Assembly (NCBI GenBank): GCA_012735395.1
Contig: JAAYHN010000082.1
Location: 1-37,587, forward strand
Reading direction: 5' to 3'
Length of the DNA: 37,587 nucleotides
Origin: Alcaligenaceae bacterium
GTDB taxonomy: Bacteria; Pseudomonadota; Gammaproteobacteria; Burkholderiales; Burkholderiaceae_B
In this document: piece after piece, positions 1-7,780 of the stretch
Layout: every line of letters starts with the position of its first letter
Position numbering within the stretch: the stretch's first letter is position 1
Notes under the pieces: model-generated
Databases searched by the model: none
The model's input: only the letters and a program-made list of their open reading frames with translations
What the model was told of the DNA's origin: nothing
Program-made: the position numbers and the translations under genes

Positions 1-1
1 A

Positions 2-15
2 TTGATATGTATCTA
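2..15. promoter_or_regulatory. FNR/DNR-type operator box
   Basis: The sequence TTGAT-ATGT-ATCTA matches the FNR/DNR consensus TTGAT-N4-ATCAA at nine of ten defined positions. It lies about 70 bp upstream of the DUF2249 gene, a normal activating distance once a leader is allowed for. A DNR-like regulator encoded at 1598-2272 carries the E-xx-SR recognition-helix residues expected to read TTGAT half-sites. I infer that this box drives the DUF2249/membrane protein pair under low oxygen or NO. The upstream gene is outside the window, so the box could also serve it. Confidence 0.6.
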
Positions 16-85
16 CGATCTGCCGAATAGGCACCTGCTATTGTTGTTATTATTTTCATAAGTCATTTTTTATCAGGGATTTACC

Positions 86-310
86 ATGAATGAAGATATT
101 CAACTGGACGCACGTTCTCTTCCTCCACCCGAACCCATGGAGCGGGTTCTGGAGCTGCTTCCCCAAATTGATGATGGCAAACGCCTGCGCCTGCTGATTG
201 ACCGCGAACCCCTTCCCCTGTTTCGCATACTGGAAAGCGAGCAGTTTGAGTACAGCATCCGCAAGCAACCCGATTATTCATATGAAGTCATGATCTGGAA
301 AAAAGGATAA
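86..310 (+). CDS. DUF2249 domain protein
   Basis: This is a 74-residue cytosolic protein of the DUF2249 type. It has the LPPPEPMERVLELLP start, the central DGKRLRLLIDREPLPLF segment, and a C-terminal tyrosine/tryptophan-rich strand (SYEVMIWKKG). Members occur beside nitric-oxide and denitrification genes and resemble the TusA/SirA-like fold; their biochemical role is not settled. The start ATG follows a CAGGGA ribosome-binding motif. Its stop codon overlaps the next start (TAATG at 308-312), so the two genes are translationally coupled. An FNR/DNR-like box upstream and a DNR-like regulator downstream support a role in the NO/low-oxygen response, which is inference. Confidence 0.8.
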   Translation: MNEDIQLDARSLPPPEPMERVLELLPQIDDGKRLRLLIDREPLPLFRILESEQFEYSIRKQPDYSYEVMIWKKG

Positions 311-1611
311 TGCAACGTGCCCTGACGTTTGAACGCATGCCGGGCTTTATGGCCCCCATGCGCTTCTTTCTGGTCACACCACTATTTTTGCTGGTGGCCG
401 CCCTTATGCTGCTGTTTACCGGCCCCGATGCCTGGTTAAGCCGCTGGACACCCGTCACCTTAAGCCTGACCCACCTCTTCACGCTGGGTATTGTTACCAT
501 GAGCATGGCCGGCTCGCTAATCCAGATCCTGCCGGTGGCTTTCCGTATTTATATTCCTTTTACCAATCCTGTGGCGCTAGCGGTTTTTATGTTGCTGGGC
601 CTGGGTACCGTGACGCTTGCCAGCGCTTTCCTGGTTCTATCCAATACCCTATTCATCATTGCCGCCCTGTTGCTGGGAACAGGCCTGTTGGTTTTTATCA
701 CTGCCCTGAATCTTGGTTTATGGCTGTCCCGCAAACAGCAGGCTGAAAAAGCCCGGGCCTCCATTCACGCCGTACGTTACAGCCTGGCCGGTTTAACCAT
801 CACGGTTATTCTTGGCCTGCTGCTGGTTCGCGCCTTTATTTACCCCTCCGGCCTGTCACTGGTCGCACTGACCAATCTGCATGCCCTATGGGGCCTGGCA
901 GGCTGGGTAAGTATCTTGTTAATGGGTATCAGTTTTCAGGTTATTCCCTTGTTTCAGGTCACCGAGATTTACCCGGTTAACATGACGCGGCGCCTGCTTC
1001 CCGCCGTCTTTATAGTATTGTTGTTATGGACTGTAAGCAGTGAGTGGTTTGGTTTGCATTCGTCTTTACTGCAAACCGGCCTTATTTTCCTGCTGCCCAT
1101 TCTTGCCTTTATTTTTACCGTACAAACCGGCAGGCTGTTAAAGGGGCGCAAACGCCCCGAACCCGATGTCACCACCCTGTTCTGGCGCATGTCTTTGGCA
1201 AGCCTGGCAGGCAGCTGCCTGTTATTGCCCGTAATCCAGTTTTATAAGCTGCCACAACTTGAGCTGTCACTGGGAGTCCTGTTTATTCTGGGCTGCGCTT
1301 TTTCGGCCATTAATGGCATGCTGTATAAAATCGTGCCTTTTCTGGTTATGCTGCATGCCCAGGAAATTGTGCCGTTCCGTTCGGGTGCGGTTCCAAAAAT
1401 AAAAGATATTTTGCCCGAACACAAGGCCATGCTGCAATTTCGCATACAGCTGCTTACCCTGCCCGCCATGCTGGCGGCCGCCTGGCAGGTACCCGGGTTT
1501 GCCACCCTTTCCGCATTATTACTGTTGGCTTCCGCCTGCACCCTGTTCCTGAACCTGTTGGCTGCGGTCAGAATATACTGGCGCCTGGCCAAACAGTTTA
1601 AAAATCAATAA
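310..1611 (+). CDS. Polytopic membrane protein of an NO/denitrification module (NnrS/heme-copper-oxidase-like, function unknown)
   Basis: This 433-residue integral inner-membrane protein is almost entirely hydrophobic, with about a dozen predicted membrane helices joined by short loops. Histidines sit inside or at the edge of helices (LTHLFTLG, LHALWGLAG, MLHAQE), as in heme- or copper-binding membrane proteins such as NnrS and the oxidase subunit I fold. I could not find the exact signature of either family, so the name is tentative. It overlaps the DUF2249 stop codon by one base and uses that gene's AAAAGGA as ribosome-binding site. Its 3' end overlaps the convergent DNR-like gene by 14 bp. 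Such proteins are commonly paired with DUF2249 and DNR regulators. Confidence 0.6.
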   Translation: MQRALTFERMPGFMAPMRFFLVTPLFLLVAALMLLFTGPDAWLSRWTPVTLSLTHLFTLGIVTMSMAGSLIQILPVAFRIYIPFTNPVALAVFMLLGLGTVTLASAFLVLSNTLFIIAALLLGTGLLVFITALNLGLWLSRKQQAEKARASIHAVRYSLAGLTITVILGLLLVRAFIYPSGLSLVALTNLHALWGLAGWVSILLMGISFQVIPLFQVTEIYPVNMTRRLLPAVFIVLLLWTVSSEWFGLHSSLLQTGLIFLLPILAFIFTVQTGRLLKGRKRPEPDVTTLFWRMSLASLAGSCLLLPVIQFYKLPQLELSLGVLFILGCAFSAINGMLYKIVPFLVMLHAQEIVPFRSGAVPKIKDILPEHKAMLQFRIQLLTLPAMLAAAWQVPGFATLSALLLLASACTLFLNLLAAVRIYWRLAKQFKNQ

Positions 1612-2272
1612 GGCCCTGCATATCCAGAATGGTAATTTCCTTGCCTTTGACCTGGATCAGGCCGTGCGTGCTCAGGTCAAGCAAAATACGCGAAAAGTGT
1701 TCTGGCGTAATGTTTAACCGTGAGGCAATAATCGCCTTGCTGGTGCTTAAGGTAATGGTTTGCCCGTTTTCACAATGGTCATGTTTCAGCAAATAACCAA
1801 TTACCCGCTGCGCGCCAGACCGTAATGAATAAGATTCAACGTCTTCCATCAGGCCATACAAACGCTGGCTAAGGCCCTTAAGCATATTAAAGGTGAAGTT
1901 CTGGCTTTTGGCCAGTTCGGCAGTGATAACCGAACGGCTGACATGCAGCACCAGGCAGTCTTCCAGCGCCTGTGCCGTCACGATATAATTCTTGCCCATA
2001 AACATGAGCGCTTCACCAAAACTGTCACCGGCACGGATAATTTTGACTACTTTCTCGTTACCTGGTGATGAAACCACCGACAGCTTGACCTGGCCATATA
2101 TTAATACATGCAACCCCAGGCAAGGTTCACCGCGCTGAAACACGATTTCACCCCGCCTGACCTGCATTTCGGTGGTACCCAATGCAATGGCATCGAGCTC
2201 GGGCTGATCCAGTTCACTGAATAACGCGACATTGGAAAGAAAGTCCTGTACCTTGATTTTCCTATTTGCCAT
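1598..2272 (-). CDS. dnr: Crp/Fnr-family regulator, DNR type
   Basis: This is a 224-residue transcription factor. Residues 1-125 form a cyclic-nucleotide-binding-like beta barrel (RGEIVFQRGEPCLGL, GDSFGEALMFMGKNYIVTAQA). A dimerisation helix follows, then a winged helix (SKAIIASRLNITPEHFSRIL, positions about 170-195). There is no N-terminal cysteine cluster, so it is not an oxygen-sensing FNR. The MFM-NY-VTAQA stretch closely matches the NO-responsive DNR of Pseudomonas. The recognition helix keeps Glu and Ser-Arg (PEHFSR), the residues that read TTGAT. It is convergent with the membrane-protein gene. The likely role is NO- or anoxia-dependent activation, with the box at 2-15 as one target. 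Confidence 0.75.
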   Translation of the reverse strand: MANRKIKVQDFLSNVALFSELDQPELDAIALGTTEMQVRRGEIVFQRGEPCLGLHVLIYGQVKLSVVSSPGNEKVVKIIRAGDSFGEALMFMGKNYIVTAQALEDCLVLHVSRSVITAELAKSQNFTFNMLKGLSQRLYGLMEDVESYSLRSGAQRVIGYLLKHDHCENGQTITLSTSKAIIASRLNITPEHFSRILLDLSTHGLIQVKGKEITILDMQGLIDF

Positions 2273-2449
2273 AATGACTTAGCCTTTGCGGCCCTTTCCT
2301 TTTCTTGGAAAAAAAACCAATAAATGATTTATAATAAGCGACATTTTCAGGCATTCTACCAACATTTTTAAGCGAATCCCTGAATAACCTCTCAATCTGT
2401 TCGCTTCCCGCCCACTATACGGGTGGATATAAACTGTTTTTTTTAATTA

Positions 2450-4063
2450 ATGTCACATACATCAATTTCGCAGGAAGTGGCCCGGCGCCGCACCTTTGCC
2501 ATTATTTCTCACCCTGACGCAGGTAAAACAACACTGACCGAAAAACTGCTGCTGTTTACCGGTGCAATCCAGATCGCCGGCAGCGTAAAAGCAAGAAAAG
2601 CAAGCCGCCACGCCTCTTCCGACTGGATGGAAATTGAAAAACAACGTGGTATTTCCGTCGCCTCTTCAGTCATGCAAATGGAATACCAGGACTGTGTCAT
2701 TAACCTGCTTGACACCCCCGGACACCAGGACTTCTCTGAAGACACCTACCGTGTGCTAACTGCGGTTGATGCCGCCCTCATGGTGATTGACGCCGCCAAC
2801 GGTATTGAGCCGCAAACGATCCGCCTGCTGCAGGTATGCCGTGCACGCAACACACCCATTCTGACCTTTATCAACAAGCTTGACCGTGAAGTCCAGGAAC
2901 CCCTCGACCTGCTGTCAGAGGTGGAATCCCATCTGGGCATGGATGCCGTTCCATTCACATGGCCCGTTGGTATGGGCAAAAGCTTTGGCGGGGTTTACGA
3001 CTTGCGCCTTGACCGCATGCGTTTATTCCGCCCCGGCCAGGAGCGTCGTGCCGGCCACGATGATTTCATTGAAGGCCTGGAAAACCCGCTCATCCAGGAA
3101 AAATTCGGTTCTGCCTTCGACAAGGCCCATGAAGAAATTTCGCTCATCAAAGAAGCCGCTCCCGCCTTTGACCACGAAGCTTTTCTGGCAGGCCGGCAAA
3201 CACCGGTATTTTTTGGTTCCGCCATTAATAATTTCGGTGTACAGGAAATTCTTGATGCGCTGGTGCAATGGGCGCCAAAACCCGGCCCACGCCAGGCACT
3301 CAGCCGCACGGTCCAGCCCAACGAACCCAAATTTTCCGGTGTTGTCTTCAAGGTACAGGCCAATATGGACCCTGCCCACCGGGATCGCGTGGCGTTCGTG
3401 CGCGTCAGCTCGGGTAAGTTTGAGCGTGGCATGCGTCTTAAGGTAAGCCGTACCGGCAAGGAAATCCGCCCCAACAACGTGGTGTCTTTCCTGTCCCAGC
3501 GCCGTGATCTGCTAGATGAAGCCTATGCCGGTGACATGATTGGCATTCCCAACCATGGCGTTCTTCATTTGGGCGATGTGCTTACCGAAGGCGAAAACCT
3601 GCAATTTACCGGCTTGCCATTTTTTGCACCTGAACTTTTCCAGGCTGTCGAAGTCAAAGATCCACTGCGTACCAAACAGCTGCGCACCGGCCTGACCCAA
3701 TTGGGCGAGGAAGGTGCCATTCAGGTATTCCGTCCCGAAGTGGGTGGCGCCCTTTTATTGGGTGCCGTCGGGCAATTACAATTTGAAGTGGTTGCTCACC
3801 GCCTGAAAACCGAATACGGGGTCGATGCGCGTTTAATGCCATCAAGGTATACAATGGCACGCTGGGTTACCAGTGACAATCCTAAAGCATTGCGCAAATT
3901 CATGGATAGCAATGCCGCCCATATTGCCTATGATGTCGTTGATGCCCTGGCTTTCCTCATCAGCTCTCCTGCCCAGCTCCGTGTTGCCCAGGAACTGAAT
4001 CCTGAAATTAATTTTCATGCCATGCGTGAACATGCCGGTCAGGTATTCGGGGAAAACGGTTAG
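2450..4063 (+). CDS. prfC: Peptide chain release factor 3
   Basis: This 537-residue translational GTPase removes RF1/RF2 from the ribosome after peptide release. The G domain shows the P-loop SHPDAGKTT (residues 20-28), the switch II motif DTPGHQDF (about 87-94) and the NKLD specificity motif (about 141-144). The EF-Tu-like domain II and the RF3-specific C-terminal domain follow, and the length is close to the usual 525-535. The ATG is preceded by a T-rich stretch (GTTTTTTTTAATTA) with no Shine-Dalgarno motif. A TATAAA at 2428-2433 would place transcription about ten bases before the start, so initiation may need no SD. It is transcribed alone or with the small membrane gene 34 bp downstream. 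Confidence 0.96.
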   Translation: MSHTSISQEVARRRTFAIISHPDAGKTTLTEKLLLFTGAIQIAGSVKARKASRHASSDWMEIEKQRGISVASSVMQMEYQDCVINLLDTPGHQDFSEDTYRVLTAVDAALMVIDAANGIEPQTIRLLQVCRARNTPILTFINKLDREVQEPLDLLSEVESHLGMDAVPFTWPVGMGKSFGGVYDLRLDRMRLFRPGQERRAGHDDFIEGLENPLIQEKFGSAFDKAHEEISLIKEAAPAFDHEAFLAGRQTPVFFGSAINNFGVQEILDALVQWAPKPGPRQALSRTVQPNEPKFSGVVFKVQANMDPAHRDRVAFVRVSSGKFERGMRLKVSRTGKEIRPNNVVSFLSQRRDLLDEAYAGDMIGIPNHGVLHLGDVLTEGENLQFTGLPFFAPELFQAVEVKDPLRTKQLRTGLTQLGEEGAIQVFRPEVGGALLLGAVGQLQFEVVAHRLKTEYGVDARLMPSRYTMARWVTSDNPKALRKFMDSNAAHIAYDVVDALAFLISSPAQLRVAQELNPEINFHAMREHAGQVFGENG

Positions 4064-4097
4064 AATTGAATTTACATAAACGAAGGGTTATTTATTA

Positions 4098-4643
4098 ATG
4101 TCTTGGCGTTTCCTAATTATTTCACTGCTGATTTTTGCCGGACTTGCTACCTGGGGTGGAATCCAGGCGGGTGAATGGCTAATTGCCCATACGCCCACTA
4201 CTGCAAACATCCCCAATGTCACCGAAGCTGATCCCCCACCACTGGTTGACCTGGCCGGTCGCCCGGTCATGCGGCAACCTCAGCAACCCCTTATAAGCGG
4301 GGCACAGGGGGTACCGGAAAAAGTCGCCAATGTAAACTGGGAAATAGACGCCGAACAAAAATCCGATATTTTGACCGCCTCCAGTGCCGCCAGCCTGGGG
4401 GTCACGATAGGTACGGCTTCTGGCCGTATTGATGCCGCCCCTATCCAAACCCGTCCAATTAACCCACCTGTTGCCACAGGCAATACCGGTGGCTACGCCT
4501 GGGAACCCGCTTTTCACCGGGCAGTGGCCCAGTGCCGGACACTCGGTTTCTTTGAGCGGCCAACCTGCCTTGGGCGTGTCCGTGAACAATATTGCGGGCC
4601 TAACAACGCCTGGGGGAAAGTCAAGGATTGCCCTGAACGCTAA
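4098..4643 (+). CDS. Membrane-anchored periplasmic protein of unknown function
   Basis: This 181-residue protein is not recognised as a named family. It begins with one hydrophobic helix (residues 4-27, FLIISLLIFAGLATWGG), followed by a proline- and alanine-rich linker with little predicted structure. The compact C-terminal segment contains four cysteines in about 40 residues (VAQCRTLG, PTCLGR, QYCGPN, KDCPER), which could form disulfides in the periplasm. It lies 34 bp behind prfC and ends just before a strong bidirectional terminator. The single helix suggests inner-membrane anchoring with the Cys domain outside; no function can be assigned. Confidence 0.7.
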   Translation: MSWRFLIISLLIFAGLATWGGIQAGEWLIAHTPTTANIPNVTEADPPPLVDLAGRPVMRQPQQPLISGAQGVPEKVANVNWEIDAEQKSDILTASSAASLGVTIGTASGRIDAAPIQTRPINPPVATGNTGGYAWEPAFHRAVAQCRTLGFFERPTCLGRVREQYCGPNNAWGKVKDCPER

Positions 4644-4690
4644 GCAGGCATTCCGGCCAAATGGCCATTCCCGCCCTGGTGGTTTCATAC

Positions 4691-4728
4691 AAAAAAGGCC
4701 TGGATATATTCATATCCAGGCCTTTTTT
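4691..4728. terminator. Bidirectional rho-independent terminator
   Basis: A perfect 12-bp stem (AGGCCTGGATAT at 4696-4707 with its complement at 4712-4723) closes a four-base ATTC loop. It is flanked by an A-run on the left and a T-run on the right, so it works on both strands. It separates the convergent prfC-side unit from bfr. Confidence 0.92.
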
Positions 4729-4768
4729 TTGTTACTTAATTTAAACGACAGCGATCAAAGGCGATAGT

Positions 4769-5245
4769 TTAATCATCTTCACCGATCTGGGTTTGCAGGT
4801 AATTTTGCAAGCCTACTTTATCAACCAGCTCAATCTGGGTTTCAAGCCAGTCGATCTGTTCTTCGGTTTCATCAAGGATGCTGCGCAATAAGTCACGGGA
4901 AACGTAATCACGTACTTTTTCACAATGGCTGATGCCTTCGGTCAAGGTTGCATGCGTAACCACCTCCAGGTGCAAATCACATTCAAGAATTTCAGGGACG
5001 TCTTCACCAATACGCAATTTATGCAGGTCTTGCAGGTTAGGCAAGCCTTCCAGCAGGAAAATACGCTCGATCAGGGCATCGGCGTGTTTCATGTTTTCAA
5101 TGGACTCTTTGTATTCATGCTTGCCCAATGCATTAAAACCCCAATTTTTCAGCATGCGTGCGTGCAGGAAATACTGGTTGATGGCCGTTAACTCGTTGGT
5201 TAATTGCTTATTAAGGTATTTAAGAACTTCTTTTTCGCCTTTCAT
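4769..5245 (-). CDS. bfr: Bacterioferritin, heme-binding type with degenerate ferroxidase site
   Basis: This 158-residue four-helix protein belongs to the 24-subunit iron-storage cage. It is collinear with E. coli and Pseudomonas Bfr ([28 protein letters not shown]), and the heme ligand Met52 is present in the NMKHAD motif. Of the six di-iron ligands, Glu18, His54 and Glu94 are kept. Glu51 is Asn, Glu127 is Thr and His130 is Gln, so the subunit probably cannot oxidise iron efficiently alone. Such subunits are known to co-assemble with an active partner in other bacteria; no partner lies in this window. A good ribosome-binding site (AAAGGGG) precedes the ATG. A TATAAT-like -10 (complement of 5315-5320) lies upstream. 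bfd is the next gene upstream on the same strand. Confidence 0.93.
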   Translation of the reverse strand: MKGEKEVLKYLNKQLTNELTAINQYFLHARMLKNWGFNALGKHEYKESIENMKHADALIERIFLLEGLPNLQDLHKLRIGEDVPEILECDLHLEVVTHATLTEGISHCEKVRDYVSRDLLRSILDETEEQIDWLETQIELVDKVGLQNYLQTQIGEDD

Positions 5246-5365
5246 CGCTTACCCCTTTATGAATTCAGTTGCATAATGGGCAATTTCCAGCCCAACAATA
5301 AAACATATGCCGTTATTATATCTTGGAATTGGAAAAAGCTAATTTAAAAGCGGAAAGAAATGCCA

Positions 5366-5388
5366 ATTGCCTGAACGAATCAGGCAAT
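5366..5388 (-). terminator. Hairpin downstream of bfd
   Basis: ATTGCCTGA at 5366-5374 pairs perfectly with TCAGGCAAT at 5380-5388 across a five-base loop, just after the bfd stop on the minus strand. The following minus-strand sequence is only moderately T-rich, so it is a weak terminator or an mRNA 3'-end stabiliser. Confidence 0.5.
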
Positions 5389-5411
5389 GGATAATTGCGG
5401 AGGACAGAGAT

Positions 5412-5663
5412 TTAAGCAGCCGAATTCCACAAAACAGTGGAAACACATGACTTCCGGCCTGAAGACTCATGACCGCCATCATGCACAAGGGCCTCTCCGG
5501 AGCTTGAATTTTGCTCGAGATATCCGCAGGCAGTTTGGGCACAGCAACCACAGCATGTAGCCACACCTAACTGGGATTGCAAATCTCCCAGAGAAGCGGC
5601 TCCGTTATTGACTGCTTCAACAACGGCTTTTTCTGTAATTGCATTACAAATACAAATATACAT
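5412..5663 (-). CDS. bfd: Bacterioferritin-associated [2Fe-2S] ferredoxin
   Basis: This 83-residue BFD-like protein reduces and mobilises iron held in bacterioferritin. The N-terminal MYICICNAIT carries the first Cys pair (CxC) and the ATCCGCCAQTACG segment supplies the second, as in Bfd. Start choice: an upstream in-frame ATG exists at 5678, but family members begin at M-Y-(I/V)-C. A TTGCTT-17 bp-GATAAT promoter also puts the transcription start at about the ATG at 5663, so the mRNA would be leaderless. The C-terminal tail of about 30 residues (NSSSGEALVHDGG onward) is longer than in typical 64-75-residue Bfd proteins and has no recognised domain. A Fur-like box overlaps the -10 element. Confidence 0.9.
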   Translation of the reverse strand: MYICICNAITEKAVVEAVNNGAASLGDLQSQLGVATCCGCCAQTACGYLEQNSSSGEALVHDGGHESSGRKSCVSTVLWNSAA

Positions 5664-5699
5664 GCGAATGATTATCATCCATTTCTTTTCTTAAAGCAA
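5664..5699 (-). promoter_or_regulatory. bfd promoter with overlapping Fur box
   Basis: On the minus strand a -35 TTGCTT (5699-5694) and a -10 GATAAT (5676-5671) are separated by exactly 17 bp. The -10 lies inside TGATAATCATT, the palindromic core of the Fur box (19-mer at 5682-5664, about 13 of 19 matches). Iron-loaded Fur would block the promoter, so bfd should be induced under iron starvation, as is known for bfd elsewhere. Confidence 0.7.
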
Positions 5700-5708
5700 G
5701 CCTTATTT

Positions 5709-5736
5709 CAAAAAAAGCCAGACTATTTTTCGGCTT
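5709..5736 (-). terminator. rpoN rho-independent terminator
   Basis: Read on the minus strand just after the rpoN stop, AAGCC (5736-5732) pairs with GGCTT (5719-5715), followed by a run of T. The stem is short but the U-tract is good, and it isolates rpoN from bfd. Confidence 0.65.
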
Positions 5737-5739
5737 GTC

Positions 5740-7131
5740 CTAACCTCTTAACAAAGCCTGGGCTTTCCTTGCCGAAGCCGATGGAATACCCATGGCCTCA
5801 CGATATTTGGCCACCGTTCTTCTGGCAATAAGCAGTCCCTGCGCAGTTAATAATTCACATATTTTGCTGTCTGACAAAGGCTTGGCAAGGTCTTCAGCCT
5901 CTATAAGCACTTTTATTTGCAACTGGATGGAAGTGGCTGATGCCTGCTCGCCTGAATCAGTTTGTAAACCTGAACCAAAAAAACGCTTTAATTCAAACAC
6001 ACCATGGGGCGTAGCGATGAATTTTTGCGTTGTTGCCCTTGAAACGGTTGATTCATGTATACCCAGTTCTTGCGCCACCTCCCTGAGGGTTAAAGGCTGC
6101 ATGGCCGCCATGCCCTGCTCAAGAAAGGCCGTTTGCCGGTTCATGATGATTTTTGATACATCCAGAATAGTGGAAAAACGGTGGTTTATCTGTTTCAGGA
6201 AACCTTTGGCCTGGCTCAACTGCTCTGCAAGACCGGACTCCACCGTTTTATCCAGGGTACGGATCATGCTTTCGTAGTCGGCGTTAATCCTGACTTTGGG
6301 CATAATGCCCTGATTCAATACCAAGACCCATTCTTTCCCATTCTTTTTAACCAGCACATCGGGAATGGCATAATCGGCCGCGGGTGTACTCCAGGCCTTG
6401 CCCGGACGGGGATCAAGACACTGGATTAAAGCATGTGCCTGGCGAATTAAAGGTATATTGACACCCGTCAGTTTCTGCAGGCGGTTTATATCAGCCGCAG
6501 CCAGGGCATCAAGGCCATTGGTACAAATTGTTCTTGCACATTGCAAGACACTCTCATTGCCTGCCAGCGGTTTTTCGTGCCGCAGCTGCAACAGCAAACA
6601 CTCGGACAGACTGCGTGCACCTATGCCAGCCGGATCAAAAGACTGCAGCAGGCGCAGGGCAAACATCAGCTCATCAGGAGACACCTCATCTTCAGGGTCA
6701 AACATGGCCTGAATATCGTCAAGTGAACTTGATAAATAACCGTTTTCATCCAGATCCTCTATTAACACATCCACCAGCGACATATCCCGTTCCGAGGCCC
6801 GGGTCGTATACAATTGGGAGCGCAGATGCGCTTGCAGACTAATGGAGGATGCCGTTTCCGGGTAGAAATCTTCATTGTCAGAATTATCCGCAAGCGGCTT
6901 GCGCTCACCCCAATCCTGTTGTAAAACCTCAGCATCTGAAGCGTCAATATTTGATGTTTCAGATGATATTTGGTTATCATCTACTAACTCCAGCATTGGG
7001 TTGTCCTGTATTGTACGCATCAGTTCTGCCTGTAAATCCAAAGCAGAAAACTGCAATAATCGTAATGATTGCTGCAACTGAGGGGTCATTACCAGGTGCT
7101 GACCTGTTTTTAATTCTAACGCCTGACGCAT
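5740..7131 (-). CDS. rpoN: RNA polymerase sigma-54 factor
   Basis: This 463-residue sigma-54 protein directs RNA polymerase to -24/-12 promoters that need enhancer-binding activators. Region I is the glutamine/leucine-rich N-terminus (LVMTPQLQQSLRLLQFS). The acidic region II (residues about 60-90), the core-binding domain and the HTH (LREVAQELGIHESTVSRAT) follow. The RpoN box ARRTVAKYRE sits about 25 residues from the end. The length is near the usual 470-480. It usually follows lptB in the lptA-lptB-rpoN-hpf operon; here neither is adjacent, and a divergent membrane-protein gene starts only 14 bp away. Its own promoter must therefore overlap the neighbouring gene's coding region. A terminator follows. 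Confidence 0.97.
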   Translation of the reverse strand: MRQALELKTGQHLVMTPQLQQSLRLLQFSALDLQAELMRTIQDNPMLELVDDNQISSETSNIDASDAEVLQQDWGERKPLADNSDNEDFYPETASSISLQAHLRSQLYTTRASERDMSLVDVLIEDLDENGYLSSSLDDIQAMFDPEDEVSPDELMFALRLLQSFDPAGIGARSLSECLLLQLRHEKPLAGNESVLQCARTICTNGLDALAAADINRLQKLTGVNIPLIRQAHALIQCLDPRPGKAWSTPAADYAIPDVLVKKNGKEWVLVLNQGIMPKVRINADYESMIRTLDKTVESGLAEQLSQAKGFLKQINHRFSTILDVSKIIMNRQTAFLEQGMAAMQPLTLREVAQELGIHESTVSRATTQKFIATPHGVFELKRFFGSGLQTDSGEQASATSIQLQIKVLIEAEDLAKPLSDSKICELLTAQGLLIARRTVAKYREAMGIPSASARKAQALLRG

Positions 7132-7145
7132 ATCAAAAATTCTTT

Positions 7146-7727
7146 ATGAAACAAAAAAAACCGGCTAGTGCCCAAAGAGACGCTGCCATACTCAGCAAAA
7201 CCTTATTAAAACTGGCAACCCCACGAATCATACTGCGAACCGTTGTAATCGCCCTTTGTATTATTGTCTGGGTTGTTATTGCCGATAAAATCATTGATTT
7301 TGGCAAACAGCAAGATTACGCAGCCCTTGAAACATTCAGCCCCCAACTGGTTACCTACCTGAACAGTATAAACAATTATATTTGGTGGGGGCTTATTCTG
7401 CTTGGCAGCCTGATACTTTACTTCATGGTATCCGGCTGGCTTTCCAGCAGCATCAGCAAAGCCGCTGAAATCAACCCGCCCCAGCCGGTTATCAGAAACC
7501 TTATCAACAGCCTGTCCCAGGAAGGTAAAGACGTACTGGCCTGGGCATGGCGTGACCGCAGTGAACCACTTAAAATCAGCAACATTCACGAAGCATTAAA
7601 CGAATTGCGCAACGGCCGCGTCTCTAAACTGGTCCAAATCCAAGAGCAACAAGCCTTACTGTCATCCAGCCCCATTCCCGACCTGACCCCGCCTTTGGCC
7701 GAACCGGATATCCAACAAAACAACTGA
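7146..7727 (+). CDS. Two-helix inner-membrane protein, unknown function
   Basis: This 193-residue protein belongs to no family I recognise. A basic N-terminus (KQKKPASAQRD) is followed by two membrane helices at about residues 28-46 (RTVVIALCIIVWVVIADKI) and 78-99 (YIWWGLILLGSLILYFMVSGW). The C-terminal half is cytoplasmic, helical and rich in charged residues, ending in a proline-rich tail. The reading frame stays open far upstream across rpoN, but that part is an antisense shadow, so I chose the ATG at 7146. No Shine-Dalgarno motif is visible. The gene is head-to-head with rpoN (14 bp apart), and the leuA promoter begins immediately after its stop. Confidence 0.65.
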   Translation: MKQKKPASAQRDAAILSKTLLKLATPRIILRTVVIALCIIVWVVIADKIIDFGKQQDYAALETFSPQLVTYLNSINNYIWWGLILLGSLILYFMVSGWLSSSISKAAEINPPQPVIRNLINSLSQEGKDVLAWAWRDRSEPLKISNIHEALNELRNGRVSKLVQIQEQQALLSSSPIPDLTPPLAEPDIQQNN

Positions 7728-7741
7728 GCCACAAAAAAAGC

Positions 7742-7771
7742 TTGACTTTAACCCCCTTTCATGCCCATAAT
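7742..7771 (+). promoter_or_regulatory. leuA leader promoter
   Basis: TTGACT (7742-7747) and CATAAT (7766-7771), 18 bp apart, form a strong sigma-70-type promoter. Transcription would begin near 7778, only about three bases before the leader-peptide ATG. Confidence 0.7.
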
Positions 7772-7780
7772 AAAGTCACT

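Noticed and set aside
1-40. Tail of an upstream gene (IDMYLRSAE then stop)
   Set aside because: It is too short to recognise, and the same bases form the FNR/DNR-like box.
2880-3446. 188-codon frame inside prfC
   Set aside because: It overlaps prfC in another frame, and the translation is low-complexity with no family resemblance.
6849-7145. Upstream extension of the two-helix membrane protein
   Set aside because: The extra 99 codons are antisense to the conserved N-terminus of rpoN and show no protein-like pattern, so the start at 7146 is preferred.
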